Part shown: one piece after another, positions 47,830 to 59,796 of the stretch
Position numbering within the stretch: the first letter of the stretch is position 1
Layout: each line of letters starts with the position of its first letter
Assembly (NCBI GenBank): GCA_020631735.1
Contig: CM036221.1
Coordinates: forward strand, 16,845,381 to 16,909,380
Direction: 5' to 3'
DNA from: Saccharum officinarum
Taxonomy: Eukaryota > Streptophyta > Magnoliopsida > Poales > Poaceae
Length of the DNA: 64,000 nt
Made by a program: the position numbers and the translations under genes
The notes under the pieces: generated by a model
The model's input: the letters and a program-made list of their open reading frames with translations, nothing else
The model's database searches: none
Told to the model about the DNA's origin: nothing

Positions 47830-49850
47830 GCTTCCCAGGTGCATGGATTGGGGAAATATTGAACTGCAGGTAGCGCTGTGACGTACGAGCTCATAGAATT
47901 TGGGTTCCAGGAGGTGTTGCGGATTATCAGCCAAGGTACCATCATAGTGTGGGGATTGACGTTGTGTTTGAGGGAAGCAGGCAAGGATTAATAAGGCACC
48001 ATATGTGGGATAGACATACTAGCTTGCTGAATTGGTGGGAGCCAACAAGATGCAGTGGTGACCAAGGCCTGAGGATGTTTAGACTAAATCCTGTCCTTTG
48101 TCATATGGCGAAACCCAACTGATCAGGTTGTTCCCCCCCTTGTGTATAGCAATATGTCAGTTATCGTTCCCACCTGGCAAGTGATGACTATGTTTAAATA
48201 AATATGATTTTAGAATGATAAATCATTAATCAATTCCCTAAACAAATGGCGTCCCTTAAAGGATGGCCTCTCTAGACAAGCTTCAAAATCTGAATTCCTT
48301 GTGTGCATTGTTTCAGTATAGCTATTTGCAAAAGCTCATCGGTGGTGAAATTCTAGTATAACCATATCCACCCAGCTATGTGTACAATGACCTATTACCC
48401 TGGAAACAACATTTTGTTGTCAAGTTCTTTTTTTTAGATTAAGGAATAAAAGCATTCCTGCTTTCACATTCACAAGTGAATGCTTAAGGCCAAACAATAC
48501 AAGATGACAGGTACTATGACCAAGTTCCGCTAAACGGACACTAAAGAGCCCAAAGATCAGGACCTCTCTCCATTGAAAGCGTCAAAACAAAGAGTCCGAA
48601 GACCAGAACGCTTAGCCAATTAAACATGTGTTGGGTCTTATGGTTTTTTTGTTGTCAAATTCTAATGCTGGTTCATACTAAACATGCGGAACTTATTTCT
48701 GTTGAGTGGAAAAAAAGAAATCTCCATTTTTCTTTAGTACCTAATTTATATTCTTTTTTATGACCAAAAAGCTCAAGATTCTGCTCTTATATAATTTAAG
48801 CTCCCACCCTTTTTATACAGTGTTAGAGGAGAAGGGTCTATTGGGTCTTAGCCCATTAGGGTTAATTAGTCGCTTGCTTAGGGGCCAAGTCAGACCTCTC
48901 TATATAATGAGAGGAGATGTATCAATCTATAATCAAGCAAGAGATTAGAAGGAAAAACCTTCTCTCTTGCCGGCCGTGGGCGAAGCCCCGCGGCCGGCGT
49001 TCCCAGCGCCCCTCACAGCCCTAGCCGCTGCTCCTCTGCCTCTCTCACTGTAGCTCCGCCGCCGCTCCCCTCGACTCTCCCCTCTCGATCCCAACAGCGT
49101 CCATAACATATGGTTTCATATCGAATGTAAAGGACTTACACAGCAAAACCATTTTTTATAACATGTTTCTGAGCAACCCACGACCCTCACCCATACAATT
49201 ATATATGCTCACACAGAAATTTATCTGATTAGACTATAATAACATGCTATAATTTAAATCACGAATACAGAAAAGTTTTCAATTTATTGTTACACAGCTT
49301 GCAGTTTCAAAATGGCATGGTGGAAATGAGAATTGAAAAGACTGTTGATACTACTATTAGGGTTTGCTACTAACTTTACTTTTCTGTTGTAGATATTTTC
49401 AATTTTCATCATTTCAACCCAAGGCTTTTAAAGCATGCTTATGCTTCCAACCTTAGGTCAGAATATATTGATCATCTTGGAATAAAGAAGGGACCTTCTT
49501 GGTAAGCACTAACACCTGCCTTTAGTCATTGACGTTTTGCCAAAGTACAAATGATCCCCCCACTGATCCCATTTTATTTGAATTTAATGATTAGAGCTGT
49601 TGCTTCTCCTAGGAGTCCTTGCTTGTTGGTGTCATCAAATATTACAGCATGTCATGACAAGCAAGCTAAATGCATTAAAACAATTGTATTCTATTCTTGA
49701 CACGCCAAGCATCTTCCTGTTAGATTTATCATGCAGAAGCTAAATCTGAAACTCCTAAGTTAGACAAATATAAAAATACATTTATGTCTCTTAAATAGAA
49801 TTTTGCCTTTCCCTTTCTACTTTATAGGCTGGGCATCAGAAACTAAAACC
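47830..49850 (+). CDS. Candidate small spliced gene, unknown function, copy 2
   Basis: Same four pieces as the copy 1 candidate, starting at MDWGNIELQ (about 47851) and ending LGIRN (about 49846), with the same splice signals. One coding change in the third piece turns KKAPSW into KKGPSW. The coordinates are approximate. Function unknown, and it may be part of a longer gene or not coding at all. Confidence 0.33.
48821..49096 (+). mobile_element. Putative short solo LTR, copy 2
   Basis: Counterpart of 25919-26196 (TGTTAGAGGAG ... CCCAACA). Three bases shorter near the 5' end. Confidence 0.55.
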
Positions 49851-50315
49851 TCTGAGCGCCAGCTTAAATTATCTGCCACTTAAAAAGTTCTGTGTACTCT
49901 GAATCTGCAAACTGTGACCAGCTAGTCTTATTTAAATTAATCTCTGTCTTGAAACTGAATATTAAATATCTTGCAGTTATAGAACAGTACTTGAGTGATA
50001 TAGTTAAAGTCGTAGCGGATTTTCTTAGCTCGACTTACCTTAAAGAACGACATTTATTTTAGAATTTACTATGTTGTTCGACGAGCAGCCATGTATTTGT
50101 AATGAAAGATAGGTGTCATTCAGTATATCAATATGGTCCTACTATTTATGTTGGAAAACACCCCAAGTTATGTTGTTAGCTGAGTCACTGAGATACTAGT
50201 GACAGCTATTAACAGTGTGAGTGTGACACTCTAGAACTTAGTTAAAATTTCTAGCTAGAAATGTTGTAGCTAGGAAGAACTAGATGGTGCAGGGCTCAAG
50301 GGATGACTAGGGGTG

Positions 50316-52585
50316 TGAAAGTCCCTAGTTTGGTTTTGGCTAATTGATGAAACCTAGGACTAACCTTTGTATCTAAGTGGATGATTTAGATAAAGGTGGT
50401 CATTGCATATGAGACATGACATTGACTCATGTGACCAAGATGATGAAGACCAAGATGAGGCTTGGCTCGATGGACCGGTTGTGAAGGTGAAGGGCAAGTC
50501 GAGGCTTCGAAGCGAGGGACCATGCGATGGTGAAGCTTGAGCGAGACTTGGCGCCGACGGACCGATGCAACGGTGAAGAGCAAGTGAAGTCAAGGTCGAT
50601 GGATCGAGACGGTCATGTGATGATATGAAGTGGATCATATCATTTGGAGAAACAAAAGGGGCTCAAGGCAAAGGTATAACCATAGGGCCATTTTGTTTTA
50701 CACTCAAGACACCATAGAGGGTGTGAGTGGTTTAGGATCGATAGCCGAACTATTAAGAGGGGAAGTCTTATCGGTTATTCGATGCACGGGTGCCACTAGG
50801 TGAATTCATGAAGTGCATTGCATGTAGGGCCTAGTGAGCTAATTGAAAACCTTTGAAAATGATTGAGAAAATGCTAACACACAAGCACATGGAGTTGTAC
50901 ACTTGATGGTGTTGGCACATTTGCAAAGGTGGCGTTGGTCACGCTGTGGTTTGCGGGTAGAAAGGGGTTTGGGTTCCTCTCTCCCTCCCGCCGAGCGTGC
51001 GAGCGCGGGATTCAGGCGATTTCGGAGAAGTGAAATGCCTATTTTCCATTGCGCCGGAAGTCGGAAAAGAAACGGAGGCGAACGCGGTCACGGAAGTGAC
51101 TGGACGGTGCACCGGACGCCGCACCGGACGCTGCACCGGACGCGGTCACTGTGGACCGGCGCGTCCGGTCAGTGCAGCGCGGGCATCAGGCGCGCGGGCT
51201 AGGGTTTGGCACCGGCGCGTCCGGTGACCCACGGGACCGGCGCGTCCGGTCTGGCGAACAGCGAGTCACGAAGTCATCGGACGCGGTGCGCGTCCGGTCC
51301 TACACCATCGGACGCGTCCGGTGGTCCAGGGTGCTTACTGGACTCGCACCGGACGCGGTTACTGTGGCGTCCGGTGGTTGCGAGGAGCGCGTCCGGTCTT
51401 GTCTTCGCGGGCGCGGGTACTGTGCGCACCGGCGCGTCCGGTGGTTCGCAACAGCGCGTCCGGTGGGTCGTTTGACCGTTGGCGCACAGTGACCGTTGGA
51501 AGATCTAACGGACGAATTTGAATTCGGTGAACACGTGGACGTCGCAGGGGCACCGGACGCGGTTGAGCGCGTCCGGTCAAGTTACCACCGGTGCGTCCGG
51601 TGGTCCCGCGAAAATCGTGAGTGGAGTTGTAACGGCTCTATTTGGATGGGTTGCTTATAAATACTCGTTGGCCGGCCCTTGGGGAGGTAGCTTGCTATTT
51701 CTAACATACTTGTGCATCCTTTGAGCTAGAACAACTCCTCCCACTCATCTCTCTTGCTTGATTGCAAATCAAAAGTGAGATTGAGTGATCCCAAAGTGCA
51801 TTGCATAGCTTGAGGGCATCTAGTGGCACTTTTGGGTGGTTTAGCCGGTGGATTTCTTGTTACTCTTGGAGAGTACCGCTCCTAGCCGGCTTGGAGATTG
51901 TTGGAGGCGTTGGCAAGAGAAGGTGATTGTTCTTGGCCACCTCCGGTTGTTTGTAAGAGGTTCTTGTGCTTTCCTCGGCGGGACGCCAAAAGCAACTCTA
52001 TTACATTGCGCGTGTCATTGAGTTACCTCACTTGAGAGTGGAGTCTTGCGGTGCCTTGCGGGGCGTGCCTTGAGGGGCAAGTGACTTGAGGGTCACACCG
52101 AGGAACCATCTAAGTGTTGGTCGACACAACCGGTGACGTAGCTTGTCGGTGCACAAGTGAACACCGGGTGAACAAAAATATTGTGTCTCTTGTCTCCCGG
52201 TGATTGGTCTACATATTGTGTTGTTGTCAATATTAATTGATTGTATATCATCTTGGTGATTGGCAACATCTTCACTCCACCGTCGGTATAAGATTCACAA
52301 TCCTATCTCTTGCACTTATCTTTACTAGATTATCTTGTGTTGCTCTAGTAGTAGCTTGGCTAGTAGTGTTGCTAGCTTGTTCTCTAGTGTAAATTTAGTG
52401 ACATAGCACTTGTGTGAACTAGAGATCATAATCTACTAGACTTGTGGATAGGAGGCTTGCATCACAACCTTTGGCTAAGCAAAACTCGCTTTACGCCGTT
52501 TGTTATTCTAACAAGTTTGCTTAGTGGTGATTGTAGAATTTTTATAGGCTATTCACCCCCCCCTCTAGCCATCTAGGACCTTACA
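50316..52585 (+). mobile_element. Solo LTR, 2.27 kb, copy 2 only
   Basis: Begins TGAAAGTCCC, ends GGACCTTACA, and is flanked by the 5-bp repeat GGGTG (50311-50315 and 52586-52590). Copy 1 has the intact site CTAGGGGTGCAGGG near 27392-27405. It has a TATA-like TTATAAATACTC near 51655 and the pyrimidine run CACCCCCCCCCT near the 3' end. There is no gag or pol. The size and 3' end suggest a copia element of the SIRE/Maximus type; the lineage is inference. Confidence 0.85.
51090..51605. repeat. Clustered GCGTCCGGT/ACCGGACGC words inside the solo LTR
   Basis: More than twenty copies of CGTCCGGT or its complement ACCGGACG occur at irregular spacing in about 500 bp of GC-rich sequence. The word is CpG-dense. 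It lies just upstream of the TATA-like box of the LTR. Confidence 0.9.
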
Positions 52586-52641
52586 GGGTGCAGGGCTATG
52601 GAGAACAGCTAAGGGGAGATTTTTAGCCCAGGAAGTATTCC

Positions 52642-53531
52642 AGCACATGGGATTTAATGGAACTACAGTATAGCTCTTCTGCATTTAGTAAACCGTGATG
52701 AATTCACATAGAAATATGAATTATTAACACAAAGGTCTTGTGACATTGACAGAAAAGTTCAGTACATAACTGAGAAAATCAGCAGAGGAAGAGAGCATTT
52801 TGAGCTGATACCTCCCTGACACCTTGGGGGAACTTTAATTTGTTTCTTTGAGATGTATCATGGATTCATTTAGGGTACATCTGCAGTAGACTAAAGATGA
52901 TGTTAATAATATCATTTTGCTTAGTAATTCTGGGCTACTAGAGACAAGAAAATGGTGTACTTTAGACCATTTTCCCATTCTTATTCTACATCTTTTTTCC
53001 ATTACCTTCCATCAGTGGTAATTAATAATATGCAGTATTTGATGAGCACAGAACCAGTCATACTGTCTTTTCCCCATTTCCCACCACCAGTTCTAATTAA
53101 TAAGATGTGCATTTGGGTGCCAATTAGTCAGACAAAGCGCTTGCATGATCCAGAGACCTGTTTTGCCTTCATTTTTTGCTATGGTTGCCTCCAGTTGGTC
53201 AAGCACTCACAGTTGCCCATAGCCTTAAAAATTGTTGTGATGATCTGCATTTTTAGGCACATTATCTGTCACTAAGCCCATCAAAATTCTACTTGATTTG
53301 TGCCCTCTGCAGTAGAATAACATTTGTTAAGGAGAACCAGATTCTGATTCTGACATTTTATACCATTAAACATGAATGTTCTGTGTTAGGTTTATATGCC
53401 CTGTCCCCTGATTGTTTGTTAGGTTTATATGCCCTGATTGTTGAACGGAAAGCTTGCCAAGGAATGTCAGGCAACAACGAAATGATAACCATTGATGTTC
53501 CTTCACTGTTGATAGTTTGTCAAAGTATTCC
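52642..53531. other. 890-bp segment retained in copy 2, deleted in copy 1
   Basis: Bounded by the 9-bp direct repeat AAGTATTCC (52633-52641 and 53523-53531). Copy 1 has a single AAGTATTCC at about 27451. No gene is evident inside. Confidence 0.85.
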
Positions 53532-55045
53532 TTTTCTTTTGCCAAAGATTAAACCATGCTCTTAGTATGATTCATGCATGGGAATATCTCTTTTTCTCTA
53601 ACTCTTTTGAATATATCCATGGAAAGAGTAGTTCTTCAGTGTTTTTTGTTGCATGCCATTTAAGGCAGCAGTATGTCAATATTCAGCTTATTTGCTGATG
53701 GTTAGGTAAGATGTTCATCAGGTGTATTTGTTGGATTCTTTGGTATGAGTGACTCCTGAGTTGTGTGATTTGGCTTCGTGACAGTAGTTTTTTTTTATGT
53801 CTGTCAGGGAGAGGCATAATTAAGCTATGCATCAGACATTTGAATTGTCCCATGGCATCTTTAGAGGAATCTGTGGTCACCAGATGGACCACTAAAATTA
53901 GGCTGCTTTGTCGTTTTCTTCCTTTTTTCTTTAGTATAAATGTCAGTGCTATTTTTGATAGTAGATCTTTTTAGAAATCACTTGTCTGGTCCAGAGATCG
54001 TTTATGCACCCCTTCTTCTTTTTTTTTTTGAGGTGGGTAGGACGGTAGGTGGAGGGATTTTGGGGGGTTTGATGCTTATGCTCTAATGAACTTCCCCCTG
54101 TGCAGAATTGTGAATTGGATCATCATTGCCTCAAATCGGCATCACATTTTGGACTTGTTTGGATGCCCATGTATCCACCTCAATCCATATGTGTGGAAGT
54201 GGTTTGGTGTGGAATTTAGTTAAAAATACACACCAAACCACTCCCACACACATGGACGTCCAAACAAGGTCTTTGATGAGTTTGCTTCTGAGGTAGGGGG
54301 CGGAGCCTCATGCAAGCGAAACTGGGCACCACAGTCTCATCATTGGAAAGAATTTTCAATGCCTAAACAAACATGCATACCTCGTTATTTAGCCTCAAAA
54401 TCGGCAAAGCTCATTCATTTTATCTCCCAGCTCTCCCATCCCATCGCACACAACTCTGTCCCTGTTCACGTTGTACTGCTCACTCTTTTACTCTCCTTTT
54501 ATTCTGGCTGATCTGGACGACCTGCCGGTGCCTGGAGCCCAGAAAAAAACAGAGTGGCATTCTGTCGGGCCATTGCGACCGGTTCCCACCCCATCCCAAA
54601 GGAACGTCGGTTCAGTCGCTTCTTGCCTCACTTGGTGATTGTTTTCTCTCTCTCTTTTTCGTTTGATATTTGGTGATCTGTTTATATTTATAATATTCAA
54701 AAACATGGAGAAACGGTTGGACTATCAGACTACACTAAAGCCTTGCCTTAGTTTAATGGATTGATGGGGATGTTAAAGTGACCGAATATATGGGAAGAAA
54801 TTGAACCGAGACTGCAGTGCAATCCAAGCTGTACCCAATTCATCTTATCCAGATCTTTGCATTGGAGCACCACATTGCCACATGTGATGTTCTTCCTTAG
54901 GGGAGAAGATTTGTTCACCCTAAAAGCTTGCCTACCTTTGGGGGCATGATATTGGGCTACACGGCTGTACCTGCTGCCCAGGCTCTTTTTGCTTAGAGCG
55001 TGAAGTGTTGGTTGGGATCACGGATTCAACTGGCATGGGCATGCC

Positions 55046-55565
55046 TATAGATGTCCAATGGGCCGGGCCGGGCCGGCCCGACGGTGTGCCATGCCGTGCC
55101 GGCCGGCGTCGTGTCGCCACGGGCCGCCGTGCCTGACGGGCCATGCCTGTGGCGTGCTCGTGCCTGGCCTCCGGCCCAAGGCACGGCCCGTGGGCCGTCG
55201 GGCCGGCCCAAGAGCACGGCGTGCCCTGCGTGCCGCGGGCGGCCCGAGAGCAGCGGACTGGGAGGAAGTTAGGGTTTGGAGTGATGGGGAGGGGAAGGGA
55301 AGAGCAGCGCCGTCTGGGAGAGTGGGAGTGGGAGGAAGTTAGGGTTTGGAGTGATGAAGATATTATATATATGTATGGATTGCAGTGGGCTGTGTCAAAT
55401 ATTCACATGGTTATCAATTTAACGGGCCGCCTCTTGGACCGGGCCGTGCCCGTGCCATGCCACGGCCCTGGGTGGTGGCCCAGGCATGGCCTGGTCCCTC
55501 GGGCCGGGCCAAAACGCCGGGCCACGGGCCGGGCCACCGGGCCTCGGGCTGCATGGCCAAGTATA
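55046..55565. mobile_element. GC-rich hAT-like non-autonomous element, copy 2 only
   Basis: 520 bp flanked by GGCATGCC (55038-55045 and 55566-55573), an 8-bp duplication as for hAT. Ends TATAGATGTCCAATGGGCC and GCATGGCCAAGTATA form imperfect inverted repeats. The interior is full of GGGCCGGGCC, GGCACGGCCC and GCCATGCC words. Copy 1 lacks it (about 29050). Confidence 0.8.
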
Positions 55566-55625
55566 GGCATGCCCCATAGTTTACAGGTGTGAACTGAAGC
55601 CATACATCTGCTATGTTTAGCCTTA

Positions 55626-55867
55626 GGGGCTGTTTAGTTCCAAGAAATTTTGCAAAAATTTTCAGATTCCCTGTCACATCGAATCTTTAGACACATGCAT
55701 GAAGCATTAAATATAGACAAAAAATAAAACTAATTACACAGTTTAGACGAAATGGACGAGACGAATCTTTTAAGCCTAATTAGACCATGATTGAACAATA
55801 TTTGTCAAATAACAACGAAAACGCTACAGTAGCGTTTTGCCAAAAATTTTGGCATCCAAACGGTGCC
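55626..55867. mobile_element. Tourist-like MITE, 242 bp, copy 2 only
   Basis: Starts GGGGCTGTTTAGTTCC, ends CCAAACGGTGCC, flanked by TTA. The empty site in copy 1 is TAGCCTTAGACATAC (about 29089). Confidence 0.9.
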
Positions 55868-56107
55868 TTAGACAGACATCTGCATTGGTTAGTTGTTTAA
55901 CAATATTACGATGATGTTAATGGTAGCTGACATTAAATTGGCCTTTGAGTTTAAAACTGGATTCTGTGGTCCTTGGAAGATTAGGCCTACCTGATCGATC
56001 TTCATGCTAGAATTGCTTTGCCGAACGCTTGCTTTTGCATGATTCACGTTGCTTCTTCGGGGACACCAACGCTGTCCCCAAAAGACAAAGCTTCGAAGCT
56101 ATTCCTA

Positions 56108-56348
56108 GGGGTTGTTTAGTTGGTAAAAAAGTTTGGGTTTGGCTACTGTAGCACTTTTCGTTTTATTTGGCAATTTATGTCAATCATAGACTAATTAGGC
56201 TTAAAAGATTTGTCTCGTGATTTACAACTAAATTGTGTAATTAGTTTTTTCTTTCGTCTACATTTAGTACTCCATGTATGTGCCGTAAGATTCGATGTGA
56301 CGGGTACTGTACAAACTTTTTTGGGTTGCATGGGCAACTAAACAGCCC
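56108..56348. mobile_element. Tourist-like MITE, copy 2 only
   Basis: Starts GGGGTTGTTTAG, ends CTAAACAGCCC, with imperfect flanks CTA and TTG. The empty site in copy 1 is ATTCTTAGTATC (about 29331). Confidence 0.82.
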
Positions 56349-56587
56349 TTGGTATCTTGGGCTGGACATCACCATAGGGGCCGGCACTTACATGTTTTCG
56401 TTTGCACCCTGCATATACATTGCTTCACTCCATGTCCATGATTCTTCCTTTCTATACTAGAGAGCAAGCTTTATTCTGTTAGTTATCGGTGCAAAAGTGG
56501 TTTAAGCTGCAAACAATCAACTTTTGCAGGGAATCACATGCACCTGCCCGCCCCAATTGGAGAGCGGCATTATTGTAGGTAAACTTA

Positions 56588-56829
56588 GGGTGTGTTTAGT
56601 TGGTGAAAAGCGGGCGAAAAATTACTGTAGCACCTTTCGTTTTTATTTGATAAATATTATCCAATCATGAAGTAACTAGGTTCAAAAGATTCGTCTCGTA
56701 AAAATCAAAAAAACTTAGCAATTAATTATTTTTTTACCTATATTTAATATTCCATGTATGCGTCTAAATATTTGATGTGATGGGTGTAAGAGGAAATATT
56801 TTAGATTTGCATGAGAAGTGAACGGGGCC
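56588..56829. mobile_element. Tourist-like MITE, 242 bp, copy 2 only
   Basis: Starts GGTGTGTTTAGTTGG, ends GAACGGGGCC, flanked by TTA. The empty site in copy 1 is AAACTTAGCATTAG (about 29568). Confidence 0.88.
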
Positions 56830-57054
56830 TTAGCATCAGTTGGTTGCAACAATTTTGCTCGCTCTAGCTCAGTTACCTGAACGAGAGCAACAGAAACACG
56901 CAAGTCAGCTTTGGCAAGCATTGGATCCCTACTCGGAGGTCTAAAAAAATGTGAGTTTTACGGCAGACAATCCGGTTCACTAATGGAAGGGTGGACTAGG
57001 AGTAGATTGCCACACATAGGATGATAGACTAGGAGTAGATGCTTCTTCTCCTTC

Positions 57055-57300
57055 GGCGTTGTTTAGTTGTTGAAAAAGTTTGAGTTCGGCTATTGTAACA
57101 CTTTTCGTTTTATTTGGCAATTTGTGTCCAATTATATACTAATTAGGCTTAAAAGATTTGTCTCGTGATTTATAACTAAACTGTGTAATTAGTTTTTTCT
57201 TTCATCTACATTTAGTACTTCATACATGTGCCGCAAGATTTGATGTGACAGGTACTGTAGCACTTTTTGGATTCACTTTTTTTTTTTACTAAACAGGCTC
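57055..57300. mobile_element. Tourist-like MITE, copy 2 only
   Basis: Starts GGCGTTGTTTAG, ends CTAAACAGGCTC, flanked by TTC (57052-57054 and 57301-57303). Copy 1 carries another MITE at almost the same place. Confidence 0.8.
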
Positions 57301-57377
57301 TTCGTTAGATATTTTTAGAGTTGCTGCTTGCATCAGCTGTCGTCGCAGGTCTGCATGCTGGCGACCGCTCATCATGG

Positions 57378-57630
57378 GCAGATGCCAATTTTTTCCACAA
57401 ATTTCAAGATTTCCCATCACATCAAAAATACCGGTACATGTATAGAGTATTAAATGTAGATGAAATCAAAAACTAATTGCACAGTTTAGTTATACTTTAA
57501 GAGACGAATTTTTTAAGCCTAATTAGTCAATGTTTGGACAAAAATTCACAAATACAAACGAAATACTACAGTGCACGATCCTGCACTGCGCAGATTTTGT
57601 TGCCGCCAAATTGGCGCAACTAAACACGGC
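57378..57630. mobile_element. MITE, about 253 bp, copy 2 only
   Basis: Inserted between two CATGG repeats (57373-57377 and 57631-57635). Copy 1 reads CATCATGGTATGTTACG (about 30465). It holds the usual Tourist-like words (AAGCCTAATTAGTC) and ends CTAAACACGGC, but the 5-bp duplication is unusual for that group. Confidence 0.7.
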
Positions 57631-58630
57631 CATGGTATGTTACGATCGGTGTTGGGTGAGACGTGACGTGGGTGTCGGTAGTACTCTGCTCTTGGGGCAG
57701 TTCGGCCCGAGTCCTGGCTGTCTGTACGGTGTTAAGGTAGAGGGTACGAATGTTATGTGTGGGACATGGGCTGTGTGGTGGTAGCTTCGCGTCTGGGACG
57801 GCGGTGCGTGCGTGGGTGCCGTGTTAGCGCACACGGTTTTGCCTTTGCCCTTCGGTGCCGCCTGGGGCCATGGCCCATGGGGGTGGCGTGGCGAACGGCT
57901 CACTCAACCCACCGACCCGGGCGCAGGAGCTCGGCTGCTTCTCGTCTCGTGGCCCTCCCATCTCCTGTGTGGCGTGGCTGTGTCATCCGGCGCACATGCA
58001 CCGACTCCTTGACACGGGAGCAAGGACACTGGGATACGCTAGCCACCGTATCAGGCATTCAGGTCACACCCTCTGCAGTCCGCACGGCCTCGTCCCCCGT
58101 GATCACGTGGCAGGCACGGGGAATAGTCGTACTCCGTACTCCTTTAATGATTCAGATTTAACTTGATCGTGTACTTGATTTATTGACTTACATTTTGTAC
58201 CATCGCTGTTGGTTAATTCATTGAACTATGATGGTGGTTATGATCTACCTGAGGATTTTAGCCGACCTATTATCCTTTTCTTTTTCCTCGTGAAATTTGA
58301 TTCGTGTGTTGCCTGTCTTTGTAAAAATCAGGTGCCGCAAGTAGTATAATTTATTTTATCTTATTATGTCACGATGAAGGCAGTGATCGATCTCAATTGG
58401 AGTTGACCGTAGTAGTAGTGGTGGTAATCATATCATTCCTACTAATCCCCGATTATTCCTTGCAGTGTAAGGCTTAGCTGCCAGCGAGGCCGAATCCCGC
58501 GGCTTGTTTGCTGCAGCCACCTCCTCCATGGCTCCAGCTGGTGATCGGAGCGCCGCTGCCCGGAACCCCACAAAATAAACTGCTCTTGTTGCCCCCCACG
58601 GCCCCACCCATCACCCAACCACCTCACCGG

Positions 58631-58640
58631 CTTTATATAC
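58631..58640 (+). promoter_or_regulatory. TATA-like box close to the mutase ATG
   Basis: CTTTATATAC lies about 26-35 bases before the ATG at 58666, and is matched in copy 1 at 31452-31461. If used in the ordinary way it would place the transcript start at or near the ATG, leaving almost no leader. It may not be the true promoter. Confidence 0.35.
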
Positions 58641-58665
58641 CCGCGCACCCCGGCGCCAGCTACCC

Positions 58666-59796
58666 ATGTCACACGACACGGCATCGCGCCACCACCACCC
58701 CGCCGTCGCAACAGGCCAAGAAGCACCACCACCACCACAACCGGCAGCGGCACACGACCCCGGCGGCGGTGAGTGCCGGTTCTGCGAGATGACGCGGCAG
58801 CACCACCCGCAGTGCGCGCGGCGGCTGCCGAAGCGCATCATCCTGGTGCGGCACGGCGAGAGCCAGGGGAACCTGGACATGTCGGCCTACACCACCACGC
58901 CCGACTACCGCATCCCGCTGACGGCGCTGGGCGTGGAGCAGGCGCGCGCCGCGGGGCGGCGCATCCACGACGTGGTGGCGGCGGCGGGCGGCAACTGGAA
59001 GGTCTACTTCTACGTGTCCCCCTACGCGCGCACCCGCGCCACGCTGCGCGAGATCGGCCGCGCCTTCCCGCGGGACCGCGTCATCGGCGCCCGCGAGGAG
59101 TGCCGCGTCCGCGAGCAGGACTTCGGCAACTTCCAGGTCGAGGAGCGCATGCGCGCCGTCAAGGAGACGCGCCAGCGCTTCGGCCGCTTCTTCTTCCGGT
59201 TCCCCGAGGGCGAGTCCGCCGCCGACGTCTTCGACCGCGTCGCCAGTATGATGATCCCATCCATCGTCTCCTCTGCTCTTCTCCTCCAGACCTCCACCAT
59301 TGACGACTCATCAATCAACCCATGGATTTGATTGGATGATGATTGCATTGCAGGCTTCCTGGAGTCGCTGTGGCGGGACATCGACATGGGGAGGCTGGAC
59401 CAGGACCCCAGCTGCGAGACCAACCTGGTGATCGTCTCCCACGGCCTCACCTCGCGGGTGTTCCTCATGAAGTGGTTCAAGTGGACGGTGGCGCAGTTCG
59501 AGCGCCTCAACAACTTCGACAACTGCGAGTTCAGGGTCATGCAGCTGGGCCCCGGCGGCGAGTACTCCCTCCTCGTGCACCACACCAAGGAGGAGCTCCA
59601 GCAGTGGGGGATGTCGCCGGAGATGATCGCCGACCAGCAGTGGCGCGCCTCCGCCAACCGCCGCAGCTGGGCCGAGGAGTGCTCCTCCTTCATCGACACC
59701 TTCTTCGAGGAGCCCAACGACTCGTCGGAGACCTCCTCCTCGGACGACGAAGAACCAGTGAACAAGGAGAATGGCAAGATCAAGCTGCTGGAGTAA
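58666..59796 (+). CDS. AT74-like phosphoglycerate mutase-family protein, copy 2, intact
   Basis: Exon 1 is 58666-59245, the intron 59246-59353 (GT-AG) and exon 2 59354-59796, giving 340 residues. The fold is that of histidine phosphatases: the catalytic His is residue 63 in LVRHGESQGN and the second active-site His is residue 223 in IVSHGL, with REQDFGNFQ between. A CRFC...HHPQC segment (37-50) might bind metal. The tail SSETSSSDDEEP is acidic and could be phosphorylated. Plant relatives annotated as phosphoglycerate mutase-like AT74 have uncertain substrates, so glycolytic activity should not be assumed. A longer N-terminal frame exists upstream but has no ATG. Confidence 0.9.

Noticed and set aside
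55051..55592. Open frames in the GC-rich region of copy 2
   Set aside because: They lie inside the hAT-like element and are translations of repeated GGGCCGGGCC words.
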